DNA from: a virus
IMG/VR virus record: IMGVR_UViG_3300005436_000007
Span: 1-39,147 of that record
Length of the DNA: 39,147 nucleotides
Direction: 5' to 3' (one strand)
Position 1 is the stretch's first letter, and each line of letters opens with the position of its first letter. Positions 22,629-30,691 of this stretch are shown here, in pieces. Both the position numbers and the translations under genes were made by a program. The notes beneath the pieces were generated by a model. The model was not told the origin of the DNA. It did no database searches and saw nothing but the letters and a program-made list of their open reading frames with translations.

Positions 22629-25367
22629 CTGACTAGACGCATCGAAGTCCAGATCCTCGGTGATAGCTCGTCGCTCGAGCGGACCTTCTCGCGCACGCAG
22701 GGCGCGGCGCAGCGGTTCAGCCTCGGGCTCGGCGCGATCTTCAAGGGCGTCCTCGTATTCGACACGATCAACGCCGCACTCGGCGGCATCAGCTCGGCGC
22801 TCAGCGAGGGCACGAGCCGGTTTGCTGAGAACGCGCGCGTCACCGCGCAGACCGCAGCCGTCATCAAGTCAACCGGCGACATCTCCGGTGTAACGGCCAG
22901 CCAGGTGCACTCGCTCGGGCTCGAGCTGAGCAACCTGTCCGGAATCGACGACGAGGTGATCCGGCAGGGCGAGAACGTGCTGCTGTCGTTCACGAACATC
23001 CGGGACAGCGTCGGGAAGGGGAACGACATCTTCACGCAGGCGACGAAGGTCGTCGTCGACTACGCGGCCCGCACCGGCAAGGACGTGCCGACAGCTGCGA
23101 TCCTCCTCGGCCGCGCGCTGGAGGATCCCGCGACGAAGCTGACGGCTCTGTCGCGCGCCGGCATCGTCTTCTCGAAGAGCCAGATCGAGATGGTGAAGCA
23201 GGTCGAGGCGACGCAGGGCGTCCTCGCCGCCCAGAAGATCGTCCTCGCCGAGCTCGAGAAGCGGTTCGGAGGCGCCGCCGCCGCCGCGGGGAAGACGCTG
23301 CCTGGGCAGCTGCAGATCCTCCACGACCGGTTCCGTGACCTCGCGGGCCAGCTCGTCGGATCGGTCGTGCCGGCTTTCACAAAGGTTGTATCCGGTCTGA
23401 CTGACTTCGTCACGAAGGCATCTGAGGCGCACGGTTTCCACGCGAAACTCTCGATCGTCTGGGAAGGCGTCGAAGGGGTCGCACGAAACATCTTCGATCT
23501 GATCGGCCGCGAGATCCGTTCTCTCGCGCTGAACCTGCAAGCCAACCTGACCGTCGCATGGCAGGGCATATCCGCTGCGGCCGCGGGAGCAGAGGACGCG
23601 CTCGGTCAGGCGGTCGCGTCGGTGGACTGGAACCGGGTGTGGGCGCAGGCGCGCGGCATCGCCGACGGACTGCAGAAGCGTCTCGAGGAGATCAACTTCG
23701 GGAAGATCGGCGGCGCGATCGGAACGGGGATCGCCGCAGCAGTCAAGGAAGCCATCCCGGTCGCGCAAGACCTCGCGCAGCGGATCAGCGAGGTCATCGG
23801 CAAGATCGACTTCAACTCGTTCGGGAAGAAGCTCGGACCCGGGCTAGCAGCCGCGGTCGTCACGGCGTTCGTGACACTCACCGACCCGTCCTTCTGGCTG
23901 AAGAACTGGCAGCTCACCCTTTCAGTGGCGCTCGTCGCGTTCGGAGGCTCAGTCGGGAAGATCGCCGGGAAGCTGGGCGAAGTGCTGGCCCGACCGTTCG
24001 TCCGTATCGGTGAAACGGCGGCACTGGCGATGGCTGGATCCATCGAGAAGTTCTCTCCGAAGATCGCGGACGCCGTGCTATCGGGTCTGGTCAAGCTTCC
24101 GAGCCTCATCGGTCGCGCCCTCGCCCCGCTGGACAGGGTGGTCGCGCGCGCGTTCGACCGGCTTGGAACCGTCGCGAAATTCACCGTGAAGGTCCTCGGC
24201 ATCGAGGCTGCCATCGCCGCAGTTACGAGCCTCTTCCGAAGGCTTGCCCACGTGATCGGTAGCGCACTCGATTCGGCATGGGAGGCGATGAAGGAAAAGG
24301 CGCTCCACGCGGTGCTCGACATCATCGAGCCGTTCACGCATCTACCCGGCTTCCTCGGCGGCGGCCCATTCAGAGCGATGAAGGACGCGCTGCAGAAGCA
24401 GCTCGACGGAATGGTCGCCTCGTCGGCTGCCGCGGCGAAACAGATCGGCCAGAGCTTCGCCGGGACAGGTGCGTTCTTCCAGTCGATCCTGAACGCGATC
24501 ACATCCATAGCCGCATTCCAGAACCCGGCCGGATCGGAGAACCCGTCGCCCGCTCTTCTCGCCGGGTCGACGCGCGGTATCCCGGCACCGGTCAAGCTTC
24601 CTCGAGCGCCAGGGCCGGAAGGAGGACTGGCAGCTGCGAAGGGCTTCACGCTGCCGTTCAACCTGCAGCTCGAGCAGGCGAAAGCGGACGCATCCGGTTC
24701 GCAGGCGGCGATCCTCAAGGCCGCACGCGACATCGCCGCGTTCATACGCGGGATCATCCCGAAGCTGTCCGGCGAGAAGCTCCTCGGCGCATACCAGGAG
24801 CTCGCGACCGTCAACAACACCATCACCGCAGCAGTCAAAGCGGCAGCCGACAAGATCAAGAACTTCTCGGTGCCCTTGAAGCTGCAAGTCGACCAGGCGA
24901 AGTTTGACGCGCTCGGCGACACCGCCGGACTCCGCGTCGCGCTCGAGAAGATCCGGTCGACTGCGGAGAAGGCGCTCAAGTCGATGAAGCTCGGCCTGCA
25001 AGGCCAGATCGACGCGTGGGACACCATCAAGTCCGTGAACGACCAGTTGAAGAACCTTGCGAGCGGCGCGCAGCTGGGATTCAAGGAGGCGAACACGGCT
25101 GCGTTCGTGAAGGGGCTCGGGCTGACGGCCGATCAGGCGAAAGCACTGCGAGCGCGGCTCTCTCAATTCGGTCCCGGCGGGACCATCCCGGGCTCAGGCG
25201 TCGGGGCTTTCGGCGGCGTGATCGGCCCAGGCGGAGAACTCGTCGTGCATACTCACGTGAACCTGGACGGGAAAGAGGTCGCGAGGAACACGACCAGGCA
25301 TCAGCAGCGCGGCGCGAGGCGCAACCCGCCGCAGCGGCGCGGCCCATTCGCGGGCGGCGGACTCTAA
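22629..25367 (+). CDS. Tail tape measure protein, apparent CTG start
   Basis: This 912-residue protein sets tail length. Family hallmarks include ENARVTAQTAAVIKSTGDIS, SLGLELSNLSGIDDEVIRQGENVLLSFTNI and GRALEDPATKLTALSRAG. A hydrophobic region near residues 400-450 (AAVVTAFVTL, LTLSVALVAFGG) may enter the host membrane. The first in-frame ATG, GTG or TTG is GTG 22905, but conserved sequence continues 92 codons upstream to CTG ACT AGA CGC ATC GAA GTC, 7 nt after GAGGA. CTG 22629 is therefore the likely start. The only alternative is readthrough of the TGA ending the chaperone frame. Confidence 0.88.
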   Translation: MTRRIEVQILGDSSSLERTFSRTQGAAQRFSLGLGAIFKGVLVFDTINAALGGISSALSEGTSRFAENARVTAQTAAVIKSTGDISGVTASQVHSLGLELSNLSGIDDEVIRQGENVLLSFTNIRDSVGKGNDIFTQATKVVVDYAARTGKDVPTAAILLGRALEDPATKLTALSRAGIVFSKSQIEMVKQVEATQGVLAAQKIVLAELEKRFGGAAAAAGKTLPGQLQILHDRFRDLAGQLVGSVVPAFTKVVSGLTDFVTKASEAHGFHAKLSIVWEGVEGVARNIFDLIGREIRSLALNLQANLTVAWQGISAAAAGAEDALGQAVASVDWNRVWAQARGIADGLQKRLEEINFGKIGGAIGTGIAAAVKEAIPVAQDLAQRISEVIGKIDFNSFGKKLGPGLAAAVVTAFVTLTDPSFWLKNWQLTLSVALVAFGGSVGKIAGKLGEVLARPFVRIGETAALAMAGSIEKFSPKIADAVLSGLVKLPSLIGRALAPLDRVVARAFDRLGTVAKFTVKVLGIEAAIAAVTSLFRRLAHVIGSALDSAWEAMKEKALHAVLDIIEPFTHLPGFLGGGPFRAMKDALQKQLDGMVASSAAAAKQIGQSFAGTGAFFQSILNAITSIAAFQNPAGSENPSPALLAGSTRGIPAPVKLPRAPGPEGGLAAAKGFTLPFNLQLEQAKADASGSQAAILKAARDIAAFIRGIIPKLSGEKLLGAYQELATVNNTITAAVKAAADKIKNFSVPLKLQVDQAKFDALGDTAGLRVALEKIRSTAEKALKSMKLGLQGQIDAWDTIKSVNDQLKNLASGAQLGFKEANTAAFVKGLGLTADQAKALRARLSQFGPGGTIPGSGVGAFGGVIGPGGELVVHTHVNLDGKEVARNTTRHQQRGARRNPPQRRGPFAGGGL

Positions 25368-25374
25368 CCATCCA

Positions 25375-27333
25375 ATGACCAAAGTCCTCAAAGCCGACTG
25401 CTCGGCAGGCGACGCCTACGCGAAAAAGAGCATCGCCTTCCCGGACACCGGCTGGTACGTCCAAGCCGACATCGCTCTCCCCTCCGCGACGCTTGCCGCC
25501 ATCATCGCCCACGTCGCATCAGGCAGCAGATACACCGCCAACCCGCTCTACATCGTCGATGCCGGAGCAGCTGTCTGGGTCGAACTCGGAGACGCCGCCG
25601 GCGACACGGCAGGGCTCACCAGCCCATGCTCCTTCTTCGGCGCGAACTCGAGCTACTTCGCCGCGGCGTTCGCGGCCGACACATGGGTCACCGTCGTCAT
25701 CCACTACGACGGAACCACCGCCCACTATCTCCTCAACGGTGTCGAGGTCGCATCAGGGATCATTGACGCGTCCTCGTCAACCTTCCTCGACGCCGGCGGC
25801 AAGTTCGCAAACGGAGTATCGGGCGAGATCTATTACATCCGAGACGTCAAGGTCGGCACCACCCTCGGCGGCGTCGACCTCTTCAGCGACGACTTCTCAA
25901 GCGGCGACCTCTCAAACTGGACCACGTTCTTCGGCGCCGCCACGGTCGTTGACGAGCCCACACTTACACCGCCAGGGCCGCCCGTCGGCCGTGTGCTCAT
26001 CGCACCGGATGATGGGCCGCTCGAGCCCTCACCGACATGGGTGCGCCTCGACGGCGTTGACAACTTCGTCGCGGCGATCGACATCACCCGCGGCCGGCAG
26101 ACGCTCACCTCACACACCGACACCGGAACCGCGACCGTGCTCTTCAACGACACACACGGCGTCCTCGACCCCAACAACGTCTCGAGCCCGTACTTCGGGA
26201 AGATCACGGGGAAGCAGATCATGCTGCAGGTCTGGAATCCGGTGACCGCGGAATGGGTGCCGCAGTTCCGGGGACGGATAAAGCGGCGCGGATTCGATGT
26301 CAACCCGGCCACGAACCCAGACGGGTCCCTCGTCGTCGCGAACATCCAGATGGACTGCGTCGACATCTTCGACTACCTCGGCGGATACGGCCTCACGCCA
26401 GGACTGGACGGCGTCACCCCGCCTGCCGGCTCCGAAGGGACGGTCTGGTATGCGGAGACCGCCGGCACGGTCGACGACCGCTTCATCGAAGTCCTCACCG
26501 ACGTCGGGATCGACTCGACGATGTGGGTGGTCTTCACCGGGAACATCCGCGCGGCAGAGGTCAACTACGACGCCGACGAAGCCGCGATCACAGTGCTGCG
26601 CGATGCGGCCGACGCCGAGCTGCCGTTCATTGCGAACTGCTACGTCGACAAGATCGGACGGTTCGTCTTCCACGGCCGCGACTCCCGCTTCGACCCTGAC
26701 ACCGTCGCGGCCGGCGCGACGCCGGGAGCGTGGAACTTCACACGGTGGAAGGCAGGCGACGGCGCAGCGATCGCGCTCGACTCCGACCGCGCCCAGATCC
26801 GTGTGCTCACCTTCAACGAGGACGAGGACGAACTGATCAACGCCGCTATCTGCTATCCGAAAGGCATCGCTGAGACGGACATACCAGGGCAGGTATTCGC
26901 GGATGCGACCTCGATCGCCGCCCATGGCAAGCATGCCGCCCCGCCGATCTCCGATCTGGTAATCAAAGACGGCGTGACGACCGGTAACAGCGGAAAGGTC
27001 GAATGCCAGAAATACGCGGAGCTGTTGGTGAAAAACAAGAAGGATCCGCGGGTCGCGATCGAGACGCTCGGTCTGAAAGCGATGCACCCTTTCGACGCGC
27101 GTGCCGCGCAGACGTGGGCGCTCCTGACCGGCTCAGACATCAGCGACATCGTCAACCTGAAAGTCGGGTATCCGGGCGGCACCGGTATCGGCGACCCGAC
27201 CGGCGAGGACTATTACGTCGAGGGGGTCACGATGCGGATCCGCCCTCTCGTCCCGGAATACGACTACGTCGAAATCGAGCTCGACGTGTCTCCGGCCGAG
27301 TGGTCGATGGACACGCATGCGGTGTTCGCGTGA
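25375..27333 (+). CDS. Minor tail protein with N-terminal lectin-like domain
   Basis: This is a 652-residue protein. Residues 1-200 form a beta-rich jelly-roll pattern resembling LamG / concanavalin-A-like lectins (WYVQADIALP, WVTVVIHYDGTTAHYLLNGVEVASG, EIYYIRDVKVG). The rest (about 205-652) resembles baseplate/tail-tip proteins: LDGVDNFVAAIDITRGRQTLTSHTDTGTATVLFNDTHGVLDPNN, QFRGRIKRRGFD, VVANIQMDCVDIFDYLGG, LPFIANCYVDKIGRFVFHGR. This likely combines a sugar-binding module with the tail hub. No separate distal tail protein gene is visible, so it may do both jobs. Confidence 0.75.
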   Translation: MTKVLKADCSAGDAYAKKSIAFPDTGWYVQADIALPSATLAAIIAHVASGSRYTANPLYIVDAGAAVWVELGDAAGDTAGLTSPCSFFGANSSYFAAAFAADTWVTVVIHYDGTTAHYLLNGVEVASGIIDASSSTFLDAGGKFANGVSGEIYYIRDVKVGTTLGGVDLFSDDFSSGDLSNWTTFFGAATVVDEPTLTPPGPPVGRVLIAPDDGPLEPSPTWVRLDGVDNFVAAIDITRGRQTLTSHTDTGTATVLFNDTHGVLDPNNVSSPYFGKITGKQIMLQVWNPVTAEWVPQFRGRIKRRGFDVNPATNPDGSLVVANIQMDCVDIFDYLGGYGLTPGLDGVTPPAGSEGTVWYAETAGTVDDRFIEVLTDVGIDSTMWVVFTGNIRAAEVNYDADEAAITVLRDAADAELPFIANCYVDKIGRFVFHGRDSRFDPDTVAAGATPGAWNFTRWKAGDGAAIALDSDRAQIRVLTFNEDEDELINAAICYPKGIAETDIPGQVFADATSIAAHGKHAAPPISDLVIKDGVTTGNSGKVECQKYAELLVKNKKDPRVAIETLGLKAMHPFDARAAQTWALLTGSDISDIVNLKVGYPGGTGIGDPTGEDYYVEGVTMRIRPLVPEYDYVEIELDVSPAEWSMDTHAVFA

Positions 27334-28037
27334 GCCCGTATCTGCAGCATGGCCGCCGCCACGCGCCAGGCGGCACCGATCCGATCCTCGACATCGACAA
27401 TCTCTCCTGGGAGACGCCAGGCTGGAACGTCAATCTGCCGCTGTGGGGCGACGCCGCGGCGTCCAACTTCGCCGGGACTGTCGACTCCACACGGATCCAC
27501 AACTGGAAGCTGTCGCACTCGGGCGGAACCTCGGACAGCATGATCCTTGGCCCGTTCAACTGCTTCCCCGGCTTCTACGTCGTCGCCATCTCCTCAGCTG
27601 TTGGGCCGGCGTACGGCACGATGGCGTTGGATGTCGCTGGCGCATACCCGCTGAACGCTGACTGGTTCGCGGCGGGCCCGGCGCCGGGCGACTGGGTGAA
27701 CATCGGCACCTGGGATTTTTCCGCCGCGGTCGACGCGGTCTACAACAACTACATCCAGCCCGGACCGTCCTCGCCATACACGCCGGTCAGCGGCTACGAC
27801 GGCGTCTCAACCTTCGCGGCATTCGGGATGGACGGCGGCGTCCAAAACGACGGGGCCGACAACATCTACACGAAGGCGGCAAGCATCGTATTTCCAGGCT
27901 CCTTCGGTGAGCCCGCACTCCGGCAGGCGGACGGCGTTACTCCTGCAGGCGGCGGCTACTACTTCCTCCGCGCCACGTGCACTGGCCTGATCGAGCTCAG
28001 CGACATGGTTCTCCTCAACGGCGGATTCCCGATCTGA
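27330..28037 (+). CDS. Putative tail-tip / receptor-binding protein
   Basis: This 235-residue protein starts at GTG overlapping the previous stop (GTGA). It begins PYLQHGRRHAPGGTDPILD; HxPGGxDPI is a hinge motif common at the start of phage tail-fibre and baseplate proteins. The rest is beta-rich and aromatic (WNVNLPLWGDAAASNFAGT, FYVVAISSAVGPAYG, YYFLRATCTGLIELSDMVLLN). Position after the minor tail protein and before lysis fits a receptor-binding subunit. No enzyme motif seen. Confidence 0.65.
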   Translation: MSPYLQHGRRHAPGGTDPILDIDNLSWETPGWNVNLPLWGDAAASNFAGTVDSTRIHNWKLSHSGGTSDSMILGPFNCFPGFYVVAISSAVGPAYGTMALDVAGAYPLNADWFAAGPAPGDWVNIGTWDFSAAVDAVYNNYIQPGPSSPYTPVSGYDGVSTFAAFGMDGGVQNDGADNIYTKAASIVFPGSFGEPALRQADGVTPAGGGYYFLRATCTGLIELSDMVLLNGGFPI

Positions 28038-28062
28038 CGCCGTGACTCGGAACAGCCGATAG

Positions 28063-28608
28063 ATGCTCTCTCCTGCAGATCTCGCGCTCATCAGAAGGAT
28101 GGGCGGCCTCGGCATGCTCATGCCCGTCCGCACGTTGCTCGCTGCACGAAAGACGGGGCTACCTGTCGCGCTGGCCTGCTCGATCCTGACCCAGGAGACC
28201 GGGGGCGGCCGCAACGAGTGGGGGCACGACCCGACGATCTTCATCGGCGGCCACGACGCGCTCCACGGCAAGCAATGGGGCGAAATCGTCACCCCAGCCG
28301 CATACAAGGCGTACCTCGCCCAGCGCGGACCGACCGGGAGGGGCGGCATGCAAGGCGTCGGCCCGTGCCAGCTCACCTGGTACGCCTATCAGGACGAAGC
28401 TGACAGGCTCGGCGGCTGCTGGCGGCCGCTGATCAACATGCGCGTCGGGTTCGCCGACCTCGCCCACCTCATCCGCCGCTCCGGCCTCCGCCGCGGCGTC
28501 GCCGCATACAACGGCACCGGCCCGGCCGCAACCGCATACGCGAACGCTGTCATCAACCGCGCGGCGGAATACGCGAAATCCCTTCACCTGGCGTGGCCGC
28601 CCGCGTGA
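28063..28608 (+). CDS. Lysozyme-like endolysin
   Basis: This 181-residue protein has a lysozyme/transglycosylase-type fold signature: CSILTQETGGGRN with catalytic Glu45, GHDPTIFIGG, then GGMQGVGPCQLTWYAYQDEADRLGGCWRP and a late AAYNGTG. The pattern, including MQGVGPCQLTW, is recurrent in actinobacterial phages. It has no signal peptide, so it needs the downstream holin candidates to reach the wall. It would cleave glycan strands of peptidoglycan. Confidence 0.82.
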   Translation: MLSPADLALIRRMGGLGMLMPVRTLLAARKTGLPVALACSILTQETGGGRNEWGHDPTIFIGGHDALHGKQWGEIVTPAAYKAYLAQRGPTGRGGMQGVGPCQLTWYAYQDEADRLGGCWRPLINMRVGFADLAHLIRRSGLRRGVAAYNGTGPAATAYANAVINRAAEYAKSLHLAWPPA

Positions 28609-28979
28609 TCGCAGCATCCGTCATCGGGACACTTCCCGCCTGGATCACCGTGGCAATTCTCATCAGCGCGGTCCTGATCTTCATACGCGGCGGCGGCGGC
28701 ACAGCCATCCAGTCACTCCAGATCGCCAACGAGGTGCTGGAAAAGCGCGTGCAGCAGCTGATGGACCAAAGCCGCCAACTCGAAGATCAGAACAAGCGGC
28801 AAGCCGCGGAGATCGCCGAGCTCCGCGCGCGCACCGATGTAACCGCCGCGCTCTCCCCCGTCATCAGCGCCGTCCAGCTGCACGAGCAGCAAGCAGCGAA
28901 ACGTGCGGAAAGGACTCTCACGGTGCTTGACCTCATCGCCAAAAGACTCGGCCCAGACCTAGAAGGGAGCGAACCATGA
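28605..28979 (+). CDS. Membrane-anchored coiled-coil protein, lysis cassette
   Basis: This 124-residue protein starts at GTG overlapping the endolysin stop (GTGA). One membrane segment (IGTLPAWITVAILISAVLIFI, about 8-27) is followed by a long coiled coil (about 40-75, NEVLEKRVQQLMDQSRQLED) and an acidic tail. It could be a one-segment holin, a spanin-like protein or an antiholin. Position between endolysin and a two-segment holin candidate supports a lysis role. Confidence 0.68.
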   Translation: MIAASVIGTLPAWITVAILISAVLIFIRGGGGTAIQSLQIANEVLEKRVQQLMDQSRQLEDQNKRQAAEIAELRARTDVTAALSPVISAVQLHEQQAAKRAERTLTVLDLIAKRLGPDLEGSEP

Positions 28980-29170
28980 GCAAGGTACTTGCAGCACTCG
29001 GCATCGTCGTAGGTTCCATCGGCGTCATCTTCTCGCTGCTCGAGGCGTTCGGCGTCGACATCACCAAGGCGCAGCAGACCGCAGTCGCAGGCGTCGCAGG
29101 ACTCGTCCTGACGGTTCTGTCGGTCTGGTTCCACCCGTCGATCCCGGGCGGAGCGGAGACGAAGCCATGA
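28976..29170 (+). CDS. Holin candidate with two membrane segments
   Basis: This 64-residue protein has two hydrophobic helices (VLAALGIVVGSIGVIFSLLEAF and TAVAGVAGLVLTVLSVWF) joined by a short polar turn (GVDITKAQQ). Size and layout fit a class II-type phage holin. ATG follows AAGGGAGCGAACC. It overlaps the gene before and the one after by ATGA. Confidence 0.75.
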   Translation: MSKVLAALGIVVGSIGVIFSLLEAFGVDITKAQQTAVAGVAGLVLTVLSVWFHPSIPGGAETKP

Positions 29171-29244
29171 GTCAGTTCGAATGGATCCTCATCATCGAGG
29201 TCGGCCTGATCGCGCTCGTCACGGTCGTCAAGGCCCTCCGATGA
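29167..29244 (+). CDS. Micro-membrane protein of 25 residues
   Basis: ATG overlaps the holin stop (ATGA), and its own stop overlaps the next ATG (ATGA). The product MSQFEWILIIEVGLIALVTV plus VKALR is a single membrane helix with a short charged end. Coupling on both sides argues for real translation. It may modulate the holin. Too short for confident family assignment. Confidence 0.6.
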   Translation: MSQFEWILIIEVGLIALVTVVKALR

Positions 29245-29426
29245 ACGACCACGACCACGCGGAAGTCTTCAAAGGCACAGACGGTCTCTGGTACTGGCAC
29301 ATCAAGGCCGGCAACGGAGAAGTCATCGCCCAGTCCGAGGGATACGCAGGCAAGGAGCACGTCCTCGACGTCCTCGCAAGCCACTACCCGGACACCCCAG
29401 TAGTCGAGCTCGAGGAGCAGCCATGA
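29241..29426 (+). CDS. YegP/DUF1508-like protein
   Basis: This 61-residue protein has EVFKGTDGLWYWHIKAGNGEVIAQSEGYAGKEHVLDVL, matching the DUF1508 (YegP-like) repeat (F..x.DGxWYWxLKAxNGExIaxSExY). The family is widespread in bacteria without a known biochemical role. It sits in the lysis cluster with ATGA overlaps on both sides. Some phages carry such domains near lysis genes, but the reason is unknown. Confidence 0.78.
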   Translation: MNDHDHAEVFKGTDGLWYWHIKAGNGEVIAQSEGYAGKEHVLDVLASHYPDTPVVELEEQP

Positions 29427-30178
29427 CTCTGCGTCTAGGCAAGCAGCCGGCCACCGTCGACCATCGCGACCTCCTGCTCGACGAGGTCGTCGGGCCGGAC
29501 GGGCTGAAGGAGGCGCCGTCGGGGTTCGGGCACTGGCCCAAGATCGGTGATGCCTGGGGCATGCTCGGCAACGACCAGGTCGGTGACTGCGTGTTCGCCG
29601 GCGGCGACCACGAAACGATGCTGTGGAACGCCCTCCATGACGTCGCGGTCGGGTTCACGCCCACAACCGCACTCGCCGACTACTCCGCCGTCACCGGCTA
29701 CAACCCGGCAGATCCGTCAACCGATCAGGGCACGAACGTCCGGGACGCGCTCGGCTACAGGCGAAGCACCGGCCTCGTCGACGCGTCAGGGAAGCGGCAC
29801 AAGATCGGCGCGTACGTGGCGCTCGAGGCGGCGAACTGGCACGAGCTCCTTGAGGCCCTGTACGCGTTCGACGCGGTCGGGATCGGGTTCGAGTTTCCCG
29901 ACTACGCGATGGCCCAATTTAACGCCGGGAAGCCGTGGGCATACCGGTCCGGCGGCTCCATCGAGGGCGGCCATTACGTGCCGATCGTCGGACGCCCCGG
30001 CCTGTCGCGGATCAAGTGCGTCACGTGGGGAGCGCTGCAGGACATGACCCGCTCGTTCTTCGAGCACTACTGCGACGAGGCCTGGGGGCTTCTGTCAGTC
30101 GAATCGCTGAACACCGTGGGGGTTACGCCTGAGGGGTTGAACCTGGACGCGCTGAAGGCGGCACTGGCCGCGCTCTAG
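29423..30178 (+). CDS. Papain-like cysteine peptidase, possible second lysis enzyme
   Basis: This 251-residue protein has a catalytic Cys56 candidate in LGNDQVGDCVFAGGDHETMLW and a His183 candidate in GGSIEGGHYVPIVGR, followed by CVTWGALQDMT, which could give the polar third residue. This arrangement (Cys on the first helix, His on a later strand, then a Trp-containing strand) is that of papain-like or C39-like peptidases. No signal peptide. Following the holin and endolysin genes it may cut peptide cross-links, but it could instead be a virion or host-targeted protease. Confidence 0.65.
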   Translation: MTLRLGKQPATVDHRDLLLDEVVGPDGLKEAPSGFGHWPKIGDAWGMLGNDQVGDCVFAGGDHETMLWNALHDVAVGFTPTTALADYSAVTGYNPADPSTDQGTNVRDALGYRRSTGLVDASGKRHKIGAYVALEAANWHELLEALYAFDAVGIGFEFPDYAMAQFNAGKPWAYRSGGSIEGGHYVPIVGRPGLSRIKCVTWGALQDMTRSFFEHYCDEAWGLLSVESLNTVGVTPEGLNLDALKAALAAL

Positions 30179-30189
30179 CCGGTTCCCAT

Positions 30190-30687
30190 GTGACGTCCGA
30201 GGCTCTCTTCCGCCGGTATGGCGAGCAGATCTACTGGTTCTGCCTCCAGCGACTGCGGTGTCGTGAGGATGCGGAGGACGCGGTGCAGGCTACGTTCCTC
30301 AAAGTCGAGCGCGCGCTGCGGCGCGGCGAGACAGTAGTTCGGTCCGAACAGGCCTGGCTCTACACGATTGCGCTTCGCGTCTGCATCCGCAGCACCGATG
30401 CGAGGAGCCGGGTGCGGATGCACGAGGTGCCCAGCGATCTGGATCTGATCGGGGAAACTGTCCCGGCGAATATTCCACCTGAGGACGCGATCATCGACGT
30501 CATGTGGCTGGAGGTTGCACTTGACGAGTTACCCGAGCGCCAGCGGCGGGCACTCGTTCTGCGTGACTTCCTCGGAGCCTCGTACCGCCAGATCGAGCGC
30601 GAGCTCGAGATGTCCAAGGGGGCGGTCGAGATGATGATCTTTAGGGGCCGCCGAAGCCTGGCGCAAGCAGAGAGAAAGGCTGCATAA
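30190..30687 (+). CDS. ECF-type RNA polymerase sigma factor
   Basis: This 165-residue protein shows region 2 as RYGEQIYWFCLQRLRCREDAEDAVQATFLKVERAL (about 8-42) and region 4 as ALDELPERQRRALVLRDFLGASYRQIERELEMSKGAVEMMIFRGRRSL (about 112-158), the two domains of ECF sigma factors, joined by a short linker. It would direct host RNA polymerase to a special promoter set. It starts at GTG with no clear Shine-Dalgarno, 12 bp after the peptidase gene. No anti-sigma gene is adjacent. It ends 4 bp from the end of the oppositely directed fucosidase gene. ECF sigma factors are unusual in phages of this size. Confidence 0.88.
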   Translation: MTSEALFRRYGEQIYWFCLQRLRCREDAEDAVQATFLKVERALRRGETVVRSEQAWLYTIALRVCIRSTDARSRVRMHEVPSDLDLIGETVPANIPPEDAIIDVMWLEVALDELPERQRRALVLRDFLGASYRQIERELEMSKGAVEMMIFRGRRSLAQAERKAA

Positions 30688-30691
30688 GCCG

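Noticed and set aside
22623-22631. Readthrough of TGA to fuse the chaperone and tape measure frames
   Set aside because: Possible because the frames agree, but a good ribosome binding site before CTG 22629 is a simpler explanation.
23606-25096. Long minus-strand open frame over the tape measure gene
   Set aside because: Ser/Arg-rich shadow; plus-strand tape measure is certain.
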